A stretch of DNA of 64,000 nt. Source: Cycas panzhihuaensis. Taxonomy: Eukaryota; Cycadophyta. Below are positions 1-10,250 of the stretch, piece after piece. Each line of letters starts with the position of its first letter. Positions within the stretch are counted from its first letter, which is position 1. The position numbers were made by a program, and so were the translations under genes. The notes under the pieces are model-generated. The model ran no database searches. It was not told the DNA's origin and saw nothing but the letters and a program-made list of their open reading frames with translations. The stretch covers positions 102,121,741 through 102,185,740 of the forward strand of contig CM041465.1 of the NCBI GenBank assembly GCA_023213395.1, given 5' to 3'.

Positions 1-800
1 ATAGGATACTACTGGCCATTATTGTGTAAGGATGCTCATGCATACACTCAAAAGTATGAGAAGTGTCAATCTCATGTTGCTCTTATACATCAACTTGTTT
101 AAGCCCTTAACTTCATCGTGTCGCCTTGGCCATTTTCTCAATGGGGACTTGACCTCATAGATCAAAACTTTTCCCCATCCTTAGGTGGTCATAAATTCAT
201 TTAAATTACCACTAAGTATTTTACAAAATGGAGTGAAGCCATTCCCCTAGTCTTTGCTACTAGTAAGGTTGTCGTTACTTTTATTTTTCAGTAAGAGTCA
301 TACTAAGAGTTTCAGATGTTACTATTACTGACAATGGAACTCCATTTTGTAATTTCGAAGTAGTACAATTATGTGAGAAATTTCATATTACTTATCGACT
401 CTTAGCTCTCTACCACCCTCAAGCTAATGGAGAAGTTGAAGCTTTTAATAAAACATTAGCTAAGATTTTGGCTAAGACACGATTGGCATGTTCAGTTGTT
501 CCCTACATTATGGGCTTATCGTACTTATGTTAGGAACATAATTGGGATGATACATTTCTCTTTAGTATACGAAGGTAAGGCTATTTTGCCTTTAGAGATT
601 GAAATACCATTTTTATGTGTATATTTGAAAGATTTTACTAACGAAGAATTTTAAAGAGAAGCTCATCTTTTAGAGTTGGAGAAAATGGATGAAACACACT
701 TAGCCACTCTTCAAAATAACTTTACTTTAAAAACTAGAGCTCAGCTAGCCCATGATAGATAATTAAGACCTCATAAATTTTGCATCAAAGACAAGGTATT
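1..800 (+). pseudogene. GypA: Ty3/gypsy integrase, N-terminal and core part (decayed)
   Basis: Frame 1 from base 1 reads as a gypsy integrase. It opens with GYYWPLLCKDAHAYT and the cysteine half of the HHCC zinc finger (CKDAHAYTQKYEKC). The core follows, with an Asp in the SQWGLDL context (about 150), TDNGTPF (about 330) and the catalytic Glu in PQANGEVEAFNK (about 420-450). In-frame stops (for example just after HQLV) and frameshifts near 290 and 500 show it is dead. Integrase would join element cDNA to the chromosome. The reading frame is cut at 800 by Copia-1 and resumes at 6024, where VLKLEYLYNK follows directly on KDK. The 5' part of the element lies outside the window. The family is clear; the Tat-like assignment is inference from the downstream architecture. 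Confidence 0.85.
796..800. repeat. Target-site duplication, left copy (GTATT)
   Basis: The five bases GTATT lie immediately before the left Copia-1 LTR and match 6024-6028 after the right LTR exactly. They fix both element borders. Confidence 0.9.
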
Positions 801-1000
801 TGTTAAAGATAATGTTTTATCTAGGACATTAAGTTATAAATTAAAGAGAGTTGTGTTATTCCCTCTTCTTTGCAACAGTGACAAGTGACAGACAAGTGAC
901 TTATATGTAGTAAGCGGTTACAATTCATTTGACATATTTATAGAGAGCTCATCTTTCGCATAATCAATAAACTTTCTTTGTTATGAATAGAATTCTTTCA
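801..1000 (+). repeat. Copia-1 5' LTR
   Basis: A 200-bp LTR beginning TGTTAAAGATAATG and ending ATTCTTTCA. It aligns along its whole length with 5823-6023. A TATA-like ATATTTATAGAG lies near 933-945. The TG...CA termini are intact. Confidence 0.92.
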
Positions 1001-1012
1001 TGGTATTAAAGC
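1001..1012 (+). other. Copia-1 primer binding site (initiator-Met tRNA)
   Basis: TGGTATTAAAGC follows the LTR with no spacer. It differs at two positions from the usual plant initiator-Met primer site TGGTATCAGAGC. Confidence 0.85.
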
Positions 1013-1421
1013 AGACAGTCTGATTAGGGTTTTTGAAGTCAGAAATAGTCTACTGTTTTATGTTTGGTTAAGTCCTTAGAGGAGTTTATGAAGACAGACA
1101 AAGAAGTGTCTTTTCTTAGAGAAGTTTGTAAAGATAAATGCAGAAACAAAGAAAATTTGCAATTAAACAACTGTGTATAGATGATGTACAAGCTTGTACA
1201 GACATAAAAAATTTGAAGTGCGCAGATCTTGCTAAAAATTTACCAGTAGGTGTGCCTTAGTATGTTATTTTCTTTAAAAGGATTGATTACAAACAAGTTC
1301 GTCTTCAAGAAGTTTTGCCCTATTTTTACTAGGCACAAGTTTTGAAGTTCTACTATAGATTTCTAATTCTTTGCTCTATCGTTCTGGGTAATACCAGTCA
1401 CGATCTCTTCCCTTATTAATT
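1013..1421 (+). other. Copia-1 leader, no recognisable gene
   Basis: Sequence between the primer site and the gag region. I see no readable protein motif, and stops are frequent in all frames. Confidence 0.5.
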
Positions 1422-2700
1422 GTGCTTCATTTAAATATGATATCGAAGATCTTAGCTGAGTTTTTTGCAAGCTATAAGCATTTTTCTCCAAAAACCCTAG
1501 CGTACTTTTTATTTTTCGACTCAAATTCTGAGCAAATTGAACTTGATCTCCCCAAGCATTTTATATATTCAAAAACCTTGTTTCAAGATCTTTCTTTTGC
1601 ACATACTTTTATTCTCATTTGTATAACTATCCTTTTGTATGAAATTATGTATAGTTGTATGACCAACTTGTTAAAAGCTCTGAAAAGCCTTTTGATACCT
1701 TCAGACTCATTTACTGAAATGGTGTCCTCCATTCTTGCTTTGAATGATGAAGATAAATTGACTGAAATGAGCTATTTTGCGTGGAAAATTAAGGTTGAAA
1801 CCTTGTTGAGGACAAAGAATGCTTAGAATATAGCCACAGGGAGAGGAAAAAGGCCGAACGATGTCTCTGATCAACCCATCTGAGATGAAAGAAATAATTT
1901 AGGGGTAATAATTTTGAAATTATCCATCTTAGATCTTATTTTAGTATATGTTAAAGGGTTGAACTCTTGTGAAGATATTTGGAAAGTGTTTGCCAATCTC
2001 TATAGCCAGGGAAATGAAGCTAGGTTTGTTGCCTTAAAGGAGGCATTATACAAATTACACATGAGAGAAAAAGAAAGTATTTCATAATTCATTCATAAAG
2101 TGACCTCAATCAGAAATGATTTAGTTAGTGCTAGATCCAATCTGCCTAAACAAGAACTTATGCAAATTATTATAAACAAGCTTCCAAAGTCATTCGATAA
2201 CATGGTAAATTTCATAACTAATAATGATTAGAGTACAACTACTTCTCTTGAAACATTAACAAGACTTCTACTCAGACATGAACAAGGAAACAAGAGATAC
2301 GAAGAAGAGACAAAGATTGAAGAAGCCTTCCTGTCCAAACTCAGCTTTGGTCCTAGAGGATGAGGATAGTCATCTTCGAGAGGTCAAGGAAGGGCTTTCG
2401 ACACTAGAAGTCAATCCAGAGAAAGATGGCAAAAGAACAGAGGCATAGGATGATCAATTCCACCAAGAAACTCCAAAGTCAACTTCAATTGCAAAAAACT
2501 CGGGCACTTTTCTAGCAGTTACAGAGCATTCGATGTTTGCTATCATTATGGGCAAGGAGGTTACTTTCCTTATCAATGTTCTCGGAGAAGAGTTGATATT
2601 TAAAGAGGGAAAAGACTCGTCGAAAACTATAGTAAAGAATAGAACAACTTCGAAGGAAATGAAAAAGAGGAAATTGCATTCATAGTCATACTTATTGCCA
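1422..2700 (+). pseudogene. Copia-1 gag (UBN2-type, decayed)
   Basis: The legible gag starts near 1,740 with SYFAWKIKVETLLRTKNA, the usual start of copia capsid proteins, and continues through NIATGRGKRP, LHMREKESIS and LPKSFDNMVNF. An upstream open stretch from the ATG at 1,422 is in frame, but I cannot assign its N-terminal 80 residues. Near 2,480-2,580 two degenerate CCHC zinc knuckles follow, CKKLGHFSS and CYHYGQGGYF, each having lost cysteine or histidine ligands. Several stops look like CAA or TGG codons turned into stops. The intact protein would form the capsid and package RNA. Confidence 0.75.
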
Positions 2701-4263
2701 GCCTTAAAGACGAAATATTTGGTATATCGTTCGTGAGCATTCAATCATATGACAGGTCACAGAGAATGGTTCAAATCTTTGGAGCCCTACTCTTTCAATA
2801 AATCAGTAGAGTTAGAGAACAAATATCCACTTAACATTCAAGGCATTGAAATGATAACATTTGAGATGAAAGGAAAAGTGCAAAAAAATGGTAACATTCT
2901 CTTTGTTCTGGGCTTACAGAAAAATCTTCTCTTAGTTTTTCAACTTAGGAAGAAAAGCTGAGGACTATCTTCGACGAGAATGGGTTCTACCATATTTTAG
3001 ACATGAAAAATTAAGGCATTGTAATTGCTAAAGGTATAGAAAGCAATGACCTCTATAAATTACTTTCTAATTCTATCATTACAAAAAGTGATATAAAAGT
3101 TTTGTTGTTGCAAATATTAATAATAATAAACTCTGGCATTTGATGTATGGGCATATCTCCTTTGATAGATTAAAATTTTTGAAAAATTTAGATATGGTTG
3201 ATGGACTTCCAAGCATGACATTTCATTTTTTTGTCTGTAAAGGTTGTTTATTTGGTAAACAACATCGTTTTCCTTTTCAAAGAAGTAAATGTTGTGCACA
3301 AAGCAAACTAGAGTTAGTGTATTATGATATCTATGGGCCTATTACCCCAAGTTCAATCAATCGGGCTAGATACTTTCTTATATTCATTGATGATTTTTCC
3401 AGGAATGTTTGAATACACTTTCTCTATAATAAATTCGAAACATTTGATAAATTTAAAGAATTCAAGGCTAAAGCAGAACTAGAATGCGAAAATAAATTAA
3501 AGTGTATCAGGTCTGATGGAGGAGGTGAGTATACTTCAAAAGAATTTCAGTTTTTCTGCAAGACTCATGGGATATTTGACAAATCACGACTCCCTACACT
3601 CCTCAATTCAATGGTATAACTGAACAGATGAATAAAACCATTATGGAAATGGCTTGGAGTTTGATCCAAGATAGACAAATTTTAAAAATTTACTGGCCAG
3701 AAGTTGTAAATACAACAATTAATTCGATAAATCGAAGTCCAACTCAAGCTTTGAATAAGGTAACTCCAAAAGAAGCATGGACAGGATACAAACCTGATGT
3801 GACTAATCTAAAAATCTTCGGTTGTCAAGCTTTTATTCATATTCTTGATAAGAGGATATCAAAACTTGAATGTGAAAGTATAGAATGCATAATGATAGAC
3901 TACAGTAAAAATTCAAAAATTTATAGATGCATAGAACTAAAGACAAAGTCAGTCTATGTAAGTAGGGATATTATTTTTAATGAGCAAGACATTGTTACAA
4001 GTCTAATAATATATCGAGACATTGAAATGTCTACAAGGGAATCTCACGCAGAAATCCCTCTACTTGAAGACATATCTAGAATCATATTTGAAGATATAGA
4101 AATAGAGGAAGAGGAACAATTAGAAAGAGGTCCTTCACTCCCTAGAAAAACAAGTCCTAAAGAAGAAGAAAGTGGGACTTCCTTTAGAAAGATACTTAAA
4201 TGGTATCTTAAAATAACTGAAGAAGCTAAAGTTGACATATTTGATCACAGAACCATGTCCTAG
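2701..4263 (+). pseudogene. Copia-1 protease and integrase (decayed)
   Basis: The protease trace begins at 2,749 with MTGHREWFKSLEPYSF, which normally follows the catalytic DSGCSNH segment. That catalytic motif is unreadable here because of a frameshift. At 3,128 LWHLMYGHISFDRL and CKGCLFGKQHRF give the HHCC zinc finger. The integrase core shows YYDIYGP, FIDDFSR and RSDGGGEY. After a frameshift at about 3,570 it shows EQMNKTIMEMAW with the catalytic Glu, then the 211-codon open stretch 3,628-4,263 with KIFGCQAFIH. The acidic and serine-rich C-terminal linker (about 4,020-4,200) is typical before copia reverse transcriptase. At least two frameshifts and one stop (about 3,410) break it. Confidence 0.85.
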
Positions 4264-5160
4264 AAACATGGAGCTCTACTTTGTTCAGTTGAACTTCAGT
4301 TATATGAAGAAGCAAATTAACATGCTGAGGGAAATCAATAATGGATACAAAAATGGAATCCATCTCTAAGAACAAAACTTGGGAACTAATTGAACCACCT
4401 ACAGGCAAACCAATTGTCAATTGTAAGTGGGTGTATAAAATAAAAGAGAACTCTGATTACAAAATAGAGAAATATAAAACAAGATTAGTAGCTAAGGGCT
4501 ACGCTCAAACTACATGAATAGATTATGATGAAATCTTCTCTCTAGTAGTAAAATTAAATACTGAGGATGGTAGTCGCCTTAGCTGCACAATAGAATTGGA
4601 AAGTTTATTAGTTAGATGTAAAAAGTGCCTTCTTAAATAGAGACCTTGAAGAAGAAGTATACATGTATCAATAAGAAGGGTATATTCAAAGCAGACAAGA
4701 AAATTTTATATGTAAGTTAGAGAAAGCCCTATATGGGCTAAAACAAGCTCCAAGGGCCTCGTATACCAAGTTGAACAAGTATCTCATTCAAAATCATTTC
4801 TAAATATATGAACTAGATCTTAATTTGTATGTGAAAGAAAAAAAGGATTGATTATAATAATTGTCGTATATGTAGATGACATGCTTCTTACAGGTAGTGA
4901 CACATAAGCCATCACAACCATAAAGGTTCAACTGGAAAAAGGGTTTGAAATGATTGACTTGGGACTTTTAAATTATTACCTTGGTATAAAAATAAAACAA
5001 AAGGAGAATTCAATCACCTTATCACAAAACAAATATATCAAAGATCTTCTAAATAAATTCAAAATAAAAGATTGCAATAGTTATGTAACTCCAATGGAAA
5101 TAGGCTGTGATTTGACTCCATCTACAGAAGAAGCTTCAGTCGACATAACTCTGTAGAGAC
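4264..5160 (+). pseudogene. Copia-1 reverse transcriptase (decayed)
   Basis: RVT_2-type polymerase. KTWELIEPPTGKPIV, CKWVYKIKE and RLVAKGYAQT appear near 4,370-4,520, then LKQAPRAS near 4,740. The palm active site reads VVYVDDMLLTGSD at about 4,864-4,903, so both aspartates survive. MIDLGLLNYYLGIKIKQ follows at 4,950. Frameshifts near 4,560 and 4,760 and several stops disrupt the frame. The intact enzyme would copy element RNA in the cytoplasmic particle. Confidence 0.88.
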
Positions 5161-5790
5161 AATTAGTTGGAACTTTGATCTATCTTACTGCCACTAGACC
5201 TAACATTTCATATTTTGTCAGAGTAATTTTCAGGTACATGCAGGATCCAAAATTACTATATTAGAAATCAACTAAAAGAATACTCAGATATTTGAAAGGC
5301 ACTTTAGATCTGAATTTTTTATATATAAGAAATAAATTGAGAAAATTGGTTAGATACAATAATTTTGATTGGGCAGGAGATAAAGAAAAAAAGAAATCTA
5401 TAAGTGGTTACTGTTTTCTTCTTGGTTCAACAACAACATCTTGGAGTAACAAATGACAACCAATTGTTGCCTTATCATCTATAAATGCATAATACAAATC
5501 ATTAGTCAGTGCATTCTGTGAAGTAGTATGGTTAAGGCAGTTGTTATCATATCTAAATTAGTAGCAAAGTGGACCAATAACACTCTTCTGTGATAATCAA
5601 AGTAGAATAAAGATGACAAAGAGTCTAATCTTCCATGCACGAATCAAACACATTAAAGTACATCATCACTTCATTCGAGAGAGTGTAAAACAAGGAGATA
5701 TATTTAATGCATTGTATAACAAGTGAACAACTTCCAAACATCCTGATTAAACTTCTCAGTAAAGACAAGTTTCAATTTTAGAAATAGGCT
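5161..5790 (+). pseudogene. Copia-1 RNase H (decayed)
   Basis: The frame continues from the reverse transcriptase: RQLVGTLIYLTATRP, then RYLKGTLDLNF, NFDWAGDKEKKKSISGY, VALSS and FCDNQSRIKM. The usual TDSDWAGD motif is altered to NNFDWAGD, so the first catalytic Asp is lost. FCDNQS keeps a later one. Several in-frame stops are present (for example after WSNK). It ends shortly before the purine tract. Confidence 0.82.
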
Positions 5791-5812
5791 TGGCTTAAGA
5801 TAGATAAAACAT

Positions 5813-5822
5813 TAAGAGAGGA
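5813..5822 (+). other. Copia-1 polypurine tract
   Basis: TAAGAGAGGA directly abuts the TG of the 3' LTR, as expected for the plus-strand primer. Confidence 0.7.
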
Positions 5823-6023
5823 TGCTAAAGATAATGTTTTATTTAGGACATTAATTTATAAGTTAAGAGGGTTATGTGTCATTCCCTTTTCTGTGTAATA
5901 GTGACAAGTGGTAGACAAGTGGCTTACATGTAGTAGGCGATTACAATTCATTTCATGTATTTATAAAGAGACCATCTCTCACATAATTAATGAGCTTTCT
6001 TCATTATGAACAAAATTCTTTCA
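5823..6023 (+). repeat. Copia-1 3' LTR
   Basis: A 201-bp LTR beginning TGCTAAAGATAATG and ending ATTCTTTCA. It is homologous to 801-1000 with about 30 differences by eye. Confidence 0.92.
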
Positions 6024-6028
6024 GTATT
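6024..6028. repeat. Target-site duplication, right copy (GTATT)
   Basis: Exact match to 796-800. Confidence 0.9.
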
Positions 6029-6190
6029 AAAACTTGAATATTTATATAACAAACAACGGAAGTTTGCTTCTAAGTGGATAGGACCTTACCTAGTTGTTGA
6101 GGATCTTGAGAATGACACTTATTGTATTTCCACTCTTAAGGGCTAAAAACTCTAAAGGTCGATTAATTTGTAATTCTTACGAAGTTTTAT
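6029..6190 (+). pseudogene. GypA integrase C-terminal part (GPY/F region)
   Basis: The integrase frame resumes after Copia-1 and reads FASKWIGPYLVVEDLENDTY, which contains the GPY motif of Ty3/gypsy integrase C-termini. A stop lies at about 6,144. The reading frame degenerates by about 6,190, at INLFLRSF-like remnants. Confidence 0.8.
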
Positions 6191-7525
6191 GCTTAGGAAC
6201 TAAAGCATTGTTTACTCTACAATAAGGGTAAATTACGGCTTTGAAACCTATATTGTCTGCCTAAACTAGGGATGATTGTTTTTTCTCTCCTTTTGTAACT
6301 ATCACTTCTATACATTTATAGTTTCCCTCTTCTTCTACTTTCACTTTTAGATTAAGTTTAAAGCTTTCTTGCATATGAATCATTTTTAGTGACCATGTAT
6401 GACTACTATCTCTTTATTAGGCATAAGCATTGGTCATTATGCATACACTTTTATCTCATTTACTTTGATCGAAGTATTCTTAGTCTTATCTTCTAAGTCT
6501 CAATCTTAGGAGAGAAATAAGGCCCTAACTCTACTTATTAAGGCAAAAATCAGGTCTAGAGTTTAGATAGTTAGCTTCTATTGATGCATGAAATATCTTA
6601 CTCTCTTTATATCCTCACTTATTAGTGTTGGAACTTGGTTTACTTGTAGATCATTCACATATGCTTATTTGAACTTGTGTTTGATATGATTCTTGGTATC
6701 CTCTCACTATATTCCTAAGATTAATTCTCATTTTACTACCTTTTCTTTATACTAAGAGATATTGTGATTTAGAGATCCTTCCTTTTCTTGTGGTTTAGCC
6801 TTCAAGGAGTTTAGTTCATGATTTTCATTTCTTTGATTTCGTTAAAAAGGTCACCCTCGCTATAGTTTAGAAGGATATTTCATTATTAGGTTAATCATCA
6901 GTTACTCATGACTGTTTATCCTTTTTCTCATCATCTTGTCTTCGTAGAAATCATGTGGCAATTGTAGTTAAGTTAATGAATGAGTATCTTCTAGAAAGAG
7001 GATTTAGTAATGCTTAGTTCACCATGACCCTCGTTTGAATTGTTGTATGGAATGATATAGTCAATAGTATTTATTTAAAAGAAAATAAAATTAAGAAAAA
7101 GAAAGTAAAAATGAAAGTTAAAAAAGTTTTAAAAAAGTAAGTAAAAGTTGTCTGTTTATCTTTTGCACCCTGTTGTTATTTGGAACAAGTCGTGTGATGG
7201 CTTCGTCTCCACTTGCATTTACTGTAGGTTGGGTTCATTTGGGTGCATCATTTAGGACTTTCAGATCTAGTTGTTTGGGTTCATCGTGGCCTTAGTTATG
7301 ATCGAAACTTGCTAGACACCTTTGTAGTCTATGCTCTCATGTATATTTGGGGTGATATTCTTACAGTGAGGAAACTTAATAATAAATATATCTTTTTTGC
7401 ATTTTATAGTCAAAACAAAATTTCTTGTATAGAAACCAATTCCTCATAGGTTGATTCCTGCATCTTCCCATATCTATTACATTGTCTTTGAGCATTAATC
7501 CTTTTTTACTATAGGATTGAGCAGA
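6191..7525 (+). other. GypA 3' region, no recognisable gene
   Basis: T-rich sequence between the integrase end and the RNase H-like remnant. One 68-codon open stretch (7,243-7,449, VVWVHRGLSYDRN...) lies just upstream of and on the same strand as that remnant and could be part of the same lost reading frame. I cannot identify it. The rest shows no readable motif in six frames. Confidence 0.4.
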
Positions 7526-7890
7526 CATATTGATGGAAGTAGTAGGGGTAATCTAGACCGTCTACTGCTGCATGGATAGTGCATGATCAACTAGGCAATT
7601 TCTTAACTTCTGTTGGCAAGTTTTTACCTTAGGTAACTAATAACGAGGCTGAATACATTGTAATTATAGAAGCTCTCATAGATGTCTTATATTTTTATCA
7701 TGGTTTTATTTATCTTTATTTTGATTCTCAAGTAGTGTTCCTTTAACTTGTTAGTGTTTATTGCGTTCATTCTCCCAGGTTGCATTCTCTTCATAATCAG
7801 GCTTTGTTATTATTGTCTTAGTTTTCTTCAGTTACCATTCAACATGTCTTATGTGATCAAAATATGGAAAAGCTTATTCTTTAATCTCGT
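7526..7890 (+). pseudogene. RNase H-like remnant (RVT_3 / archaeal-type RNase H) downstream of integrase
   Basis: From 7,529 the sequence reads IDGSSRGN, the first catalytic Asp motif of plant RVT_3-type RNase H. After a one-base frameshift near 7,573 it reads IVHDQLGNFLTSVGKFLP, then VTNNEAEYIVIIEAL with the catalytic Glu, then YLYFDSQVVF with the next Asp, then SPRLHSLHNQ. This is the D-E-D order of an RNase H fold with normal spacing. It is separate from the polymerase-linked RNase H and sits 3' of the GypA integrase on the same strand. A second RNase H is known in the Tat group of plant Ty3/gypsy elements, so I infer it belongs to GypA. A stray fragment of another element is the alternative. 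Confidence 0.65.
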
Positions 7891-8129
7891 ATATCTTAGA
7901 GCACCATCACTTGTGACCTCCTCTCTTACGTTGGGGGCAACACTATGAAATGAGTATAAACTAACATGTAAATATCATCACCAAAGCATAATAAGGGTCA
8001 TTATAAACACATTTAAAACATTATGGAACCAACACTACAAAGGGAGGAAAGGGGGGAGTAGGAGTTAGAGCCAATAATTTTTTATGTATTCACAATTTAA
8101 AAAAGCAATATCATGGTCTTGTAGTTTCC
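7891..8129. other. Unassigned stretch between RNase H remnant and antisense frames
   Basis: No readable coding on either strand. It contains a short G-run (AAAGGGGGGAGTAGGAG, about 8,048-8,064). Confidence 0.4.
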
Positions 8130-8610
8130 ATGGGCGTGTGTAACTAAACCTACTCACATCCCTATGCCTATAGAACAAACTCGTCTCCCTCCCCTCTTGA
8201 CTCTCTTCCCATGTACATGCTCATGCTTGTGAGGGATGATGAGAGCTATCCTATCCCCCCCTGTATGACGACTATGTGAATGGTTGTGTCCTCTCTCTCC
8301 TATGAGGATCATGTCTACCCTACTGTATGCTCATGTTGTCTAAAGGAGTTATGCCGTCGCTCGTCTGTAGGATAGTTATCCTACACAAATATTGTTGCTC
8401 ATCCTCAACAACTTATAACTTAGCCTCTCGTATGCCAAGTTGCCTTACCACATCTTAGTACATGTTTTGCACTCGAATAATAGGAGCAAAACACTCAATA
8501 AGGGGGGCTAACAATACTTAGTCATTGTCCTACCAAACATGGTGCTCCTCTGAAGGGAACACATAAGGGTGTATATCGAGGATCCTCCTCACTTCGATAA
8601 GCTTTATCAT
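8130..8610 (-). pseudogene. Antisense frame B in the GypA 3' region (unknown protein, decayed)
   Basis: From an ATG at 8,608-8,610, one minus-strand frame stays protein-like for about 150 codons: MIKLIEVRRILDIHPYVF, then LLAPLIECFAPIIRVQ, DVVRQLGIREAKL, EDEQQYLCRITILQT, ending in a polar stretch with HDPHRRERTQ. About nine stops interrupt it, most at places where CAA, CAG, CGA or TGG would be natural. I recognise no family. Base composition is more GC-rich than the surroundings. It lies downstream of frame A and could be its second exon or a second gene. Confidence is in the frame being former coding sequence, not in its function. Confidence 0.45.
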
Positions 8611-8742
8611 CCCCCCGCCCCCCCACACATATATATATAATCAATTCATACTTAAAAAAAAATAAAATTAAAAAGACCATCTAATAATCTAGATTGAATT
8701 GGCGTTTAATAAATAAAATACAAGTGAAATTATATTAACTAG

Positions 8743-9866
8743 TCATTGGGGAATCTCTTCCCCTCCACCATCAGCTTCTATGGCTCCATGACTACCATTA
8801 GAGTTGATATCTATACTATGAGTAGGAGAGTTACCTCCTGTTGCTCCCTTTACCTCTACGCTAGCCTCTCATTCTCCTCCTGTAACATCACCCCCACCTA
8901 GCTCACCCACTCCCTTTAGTGGTGCAACAACACTTACTCTCCTATCACCATGTACTCTTGCCTCACTTGCACCTCGTCCTCTACCTCTAGGTACAAGAGG
9001 TGATCTTCTTGCTACTATCCTCTCAATATAATCAACCTCATCATCTATCCATGCCTGCATCCTATCATAGAGATTAGGAACCAATTGGTTCCTCATGATC
9101 CTACTTAAAAGAGAGCTATATATGCTCCTAACCACCACTACTAGTCTATTATGGACACACATGGTAGGGTCCATGATATTTAACTCATCTGGCACTCTAA
9201 CTAGTCTCATCAAAGGGATATGGTCATATAATTAGCATATAAGATAGAGTTATAAGAAAACCCTCCACGCTCATGTCTGAGGATGTGACTCAACTGTTAA
9301 TCCATAATGTCAAGGATGAAGCTACCCCAATTCATTCGAGTGCCTGCCTCACACTGTCTAATAATGCTTATCCACTGAGCTGAAACCCTTATGAAATTTT
9401 GCATTTTAGTAATCAGAATATTATAATATTTGCCAACACTTTCCTAAGTATTAGAAACCCCTCTTCGATTCTCATGGCCCTCCAATAAGATCCCATGGGC
9501 ACCAAATTGGTCTACGAACCCTGTTAAGTATTGGCTACAAGCGTCTTAAGACTCCTTATCTATCATCCAATTCAACTAGATCTTTGCTCAATGTTAGCTT
9601 ACTTCAAGAATCCTCTCTATATCTCTGGGAGTAATCCAGATGTCTCTGATACCACATACTTTGAATATTCAATCTGCAGGTACCCATAAGCTAACAAAGT
9701 CCTCTAGTATCTCATACTCCATCACTAATTGAATGGAGCGACTAACTGTTGCCAACCCACACTGATCTAGGACCTGCCAATCAGCAACTAATAGGGCTCT
9801 AATAAAAGGCTCTATTGCCCATTCCTCATTCTCCTGTATATCAAGTCTCTCAAGTGGCTGCATCAC
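8743..9866 (-). pseudogene. Antisense frame A in the GypA 3' region (unknown protein, about 370 codons, decayed)
   Basis: One minus-strand frame runs from the ATG at 9,866 through FIRALLVADWQVLDQCGLA, YEILEDFVSLWVPAD, CGIRDIWITPRDIERIL, SQYLTGFVDQFGAHGILL and AQWISIIRQCEAGTRMNWG. After a small frameshift near 9,215 it continues with LVRVPDELNIMDPTMCVH and NLYDRMQAWIDDEVDYIE, then an RGRGRGASEA motif and a glycine-rich tail ending at 8,743. In-frame stops are few and look like decayed Gln, Arg or Trp codons. I do not recognise the family. Its place, antisense between integrase and 3' LTR, matches the extra reading frames reported in some Tat and Athila elements. That link is inference. Confidence 0.55.
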
Positions 9867-9899
9867 AAGGAAGAGAATTCAAGTTAGTCTTAATCATCA

Positions 9900-10250
9900 A
9901 CATTAGAAAATTTAAATATTTTTTTTTAATTATCTTAATTTTTGTAGAAAATATGGAAAGTCAACTAAAAATGTAATATATCAGTAAAAAATGTGAGAAG
10001 TTAGAGAGAAATAACATTAAACCAGTAAAAAATATGACAAATCAGTCAAAGACATGATTTCTCAAAATTCTAATTTTTAAAAATCATGTTTTTAATTCAT
10101 TTGTGATGTTTTTAATTAATAAACCAGTCAAAGACATGATTTCTCAAAATTCTAATTTTTAAAAATCATGTTTTTAATTCATTTGTCATGTTTTTAATTC
10201 ATGCTTAGGTTTTTTAATTGATAAACCTATTTTTTAAATAAAAAAATCAC
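9900..10250. repeat. A/T-rich tract with 82-bp near-identical tandem duplication
   Basis: Units 10,041-10,122 and 10,123-10,204 differ at only a few positions (for example GTGATG versus GTCATG). The flanking sequence contains scattered AAAAATGTGA / ACATGAT words like those in the GypB LTR at 19,320-19,590. Confidence 0.85.

Larger units (their letters stand above)
801..6023 (+). mobile_element. Copia-1: complete but decayed Ty1/copia LTR retrotransposon
   Basis: A 5.2-kb element is bounded by two direct LTRs (801-1000 and 5823-6023), with an initiator-Met primer site after the left LTR and a short purine tract before the right one. The internal order is gag, protease, integrase, reverse transcriptase, RNase H, which is diagnostic of Ty1/copia. 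It is flanked by a perfect 5-bp duplication GTATT, and removing it restores the frame of the GypA integrase. LTR identity by eye is roughly 85 percent, so the insertion is old. Every coding domain carries stops or frameshifts, so it cannot act autonomously. Confidence 0.93.

Noticed and set aside
801-6028. Alternative Copia-1 LTR start at TGTTTTATCTAGG (813)
   Set aside because: That border gives no matching target duplication. Starting at 801 gives full LTR alignment, an adjacent purine tract and a perfect GTATT duplication.
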